Source: Paratrimastix pyriformis
Taxonomy: Eukaryota; Preaxostyla; Paratrimastigidae
NCBI GenBank assembly: GCA_027972325.1
Contig: JAPMOS010000293.1
Coordinates: 1 to 33,478, forward strand
DNA length: 33,478 bases
Direction: 5' to 3'
The notes under the pieces are model-generated. The model was not told where the DNA came from, searched no databases, and saw only the letters and a list, made by a program, of their open reading frames with translations. Below, in pieces: positions 33,334 through 33,478 of the stretch (the stretch's first letter is position 1; every line of letters starts with the position of its first letter). The translations under genes were made by a program, and so were the position numbers.

Positions 33334-33478
33334 ATGCCACAACGAAAACGTTCATTCTTATGCAGACAACCAGTGAAATCAGCAACCTCAATGGTTCATC
33401 ATGGACAAAGAAGGCAGATTACTATAGTCAAAGCCATAAAACAAATTGGGTGTGGAAGTGCCATAATTTTTGAACTCG
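33334..33478 (+). CDS. Partial ORF at the window edge
   Basis: Open from an ATG at 33334 to the end of the window (48 codons), basic at the start (MPQRKRSFLCRQPVKS). Divergent from the preceding gene with about 18 bases between starts. Too short to assign. Confidence 0.35.
   Translation, partial: MPQRKRSFLCRQPVKSATSMVHHGQRRQITIVKAIKQIGCGSAIIFEL

Larger units (their letters stand above)
10311..33478. mobile_element. Polinton/virophage-related virus-like element(s), broken
   Basis: AT-rich, gene-dense block running off the right edge of the window. Parts: replication proteins with HNH and SF1 helicase motifs, rve integrase, two A32-type packaging ATPases, a double-jelly-roll major capsid protein, a minor-capsid-like region, two S74 fibers and several unknown proteins. 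rve integrase, packaging ATPase and jelly-roll capsids are the defining set of Polinton/Maverick and related viruses. Two different ATPases and two fibers suggest two related elements side by side, meeting near 23,500-24,400. It is broken, with about a dozen breaks over 23 kb. Five larger genes (fiber 2, acidic protein, ATPase 1, capsid and the coiled-coil protein at the left) are open throughout. The low break density suggests a young fossil. No terminal inverted repeats are visible in the window. Confidence 0.8.

Overview
The window joins two very different kinds of DNA. Bases 1 to about 10,310 are GC-rich, low-complexity and full of non-LTR retrotransposon (LINE) remains. Bases 10,311 to the end are AT-rich, gene-dense and virus-like. 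A GC-rich genome with LINEs and an AT-rich Polinton/virophage-type insertion suggests a single-celled eukaryote. I cannot name the species, and I see no clear host gene, rRNA or tRNA.

GC-rich block. Microsatellites flank it: (CTCCTG)n at 1-262, and GTGA and GGA/GGAG purine tracts at about 9,655-10,310. Inside are a LINE 3' fragment ending in (CA)n (302-806), a LINE copy on + (807-5,903) and an inverted partial copy of the same LINE (5,907-9,088), joined tail to tail near 5,905. The LINE carries a ubiquitin-specific-protease-like domain (Cys box, CxxC pairs, His box) upstream of an APE-type endonuclease and the start of a reverse transcriptase. A smaller retroposon, here called element B, has inserted twice into this LINE: at 2,235-3,691 with a 10-bp target duplication, and at 6,228-7,688 with an 11-bp duplication. 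The inverted LINE copy still holds the empty version of the first site, which proves the insertion. Element B has two ORFs overlapping as ATGA. It shares a UUCG hairpin and a GTAT(A/C)ACAC tail with the LINE fragment, so it may use that LINE's machinery.

AT-rich block. This is a virus-like element, or more likely two related ones side by side. The left module (10,311 to about 24,400) has a replication region with HNH and polymerase-like motifs, an SF1 helicase, a Polinton-type rve integrase, a fiber with a peptidase S74 (intramolecular chaperone) domain, an A32-type packaging ATPase, a coiled-coil protein and a minor-capsid-like region. The right module (about 24,400 to beyond the window) has a small possible DNA-binding protein, a second and intact S74 fiber, a membrane protein, an acidic virion-like protein, a second and different ATPase with a zinc knuckle, a double-jelly-roll major capsid protein and small unknown genes. 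The element is a fossil with about a dozen breaks, but long open frames and well-kept motifs suggest it is young.

A composite promoter, TTATCT or ATATCT, about 8 bases, then TATATAG or TATATAA just before the ATG, recurs ahead of genes in both modules and ties them to one transcription system.
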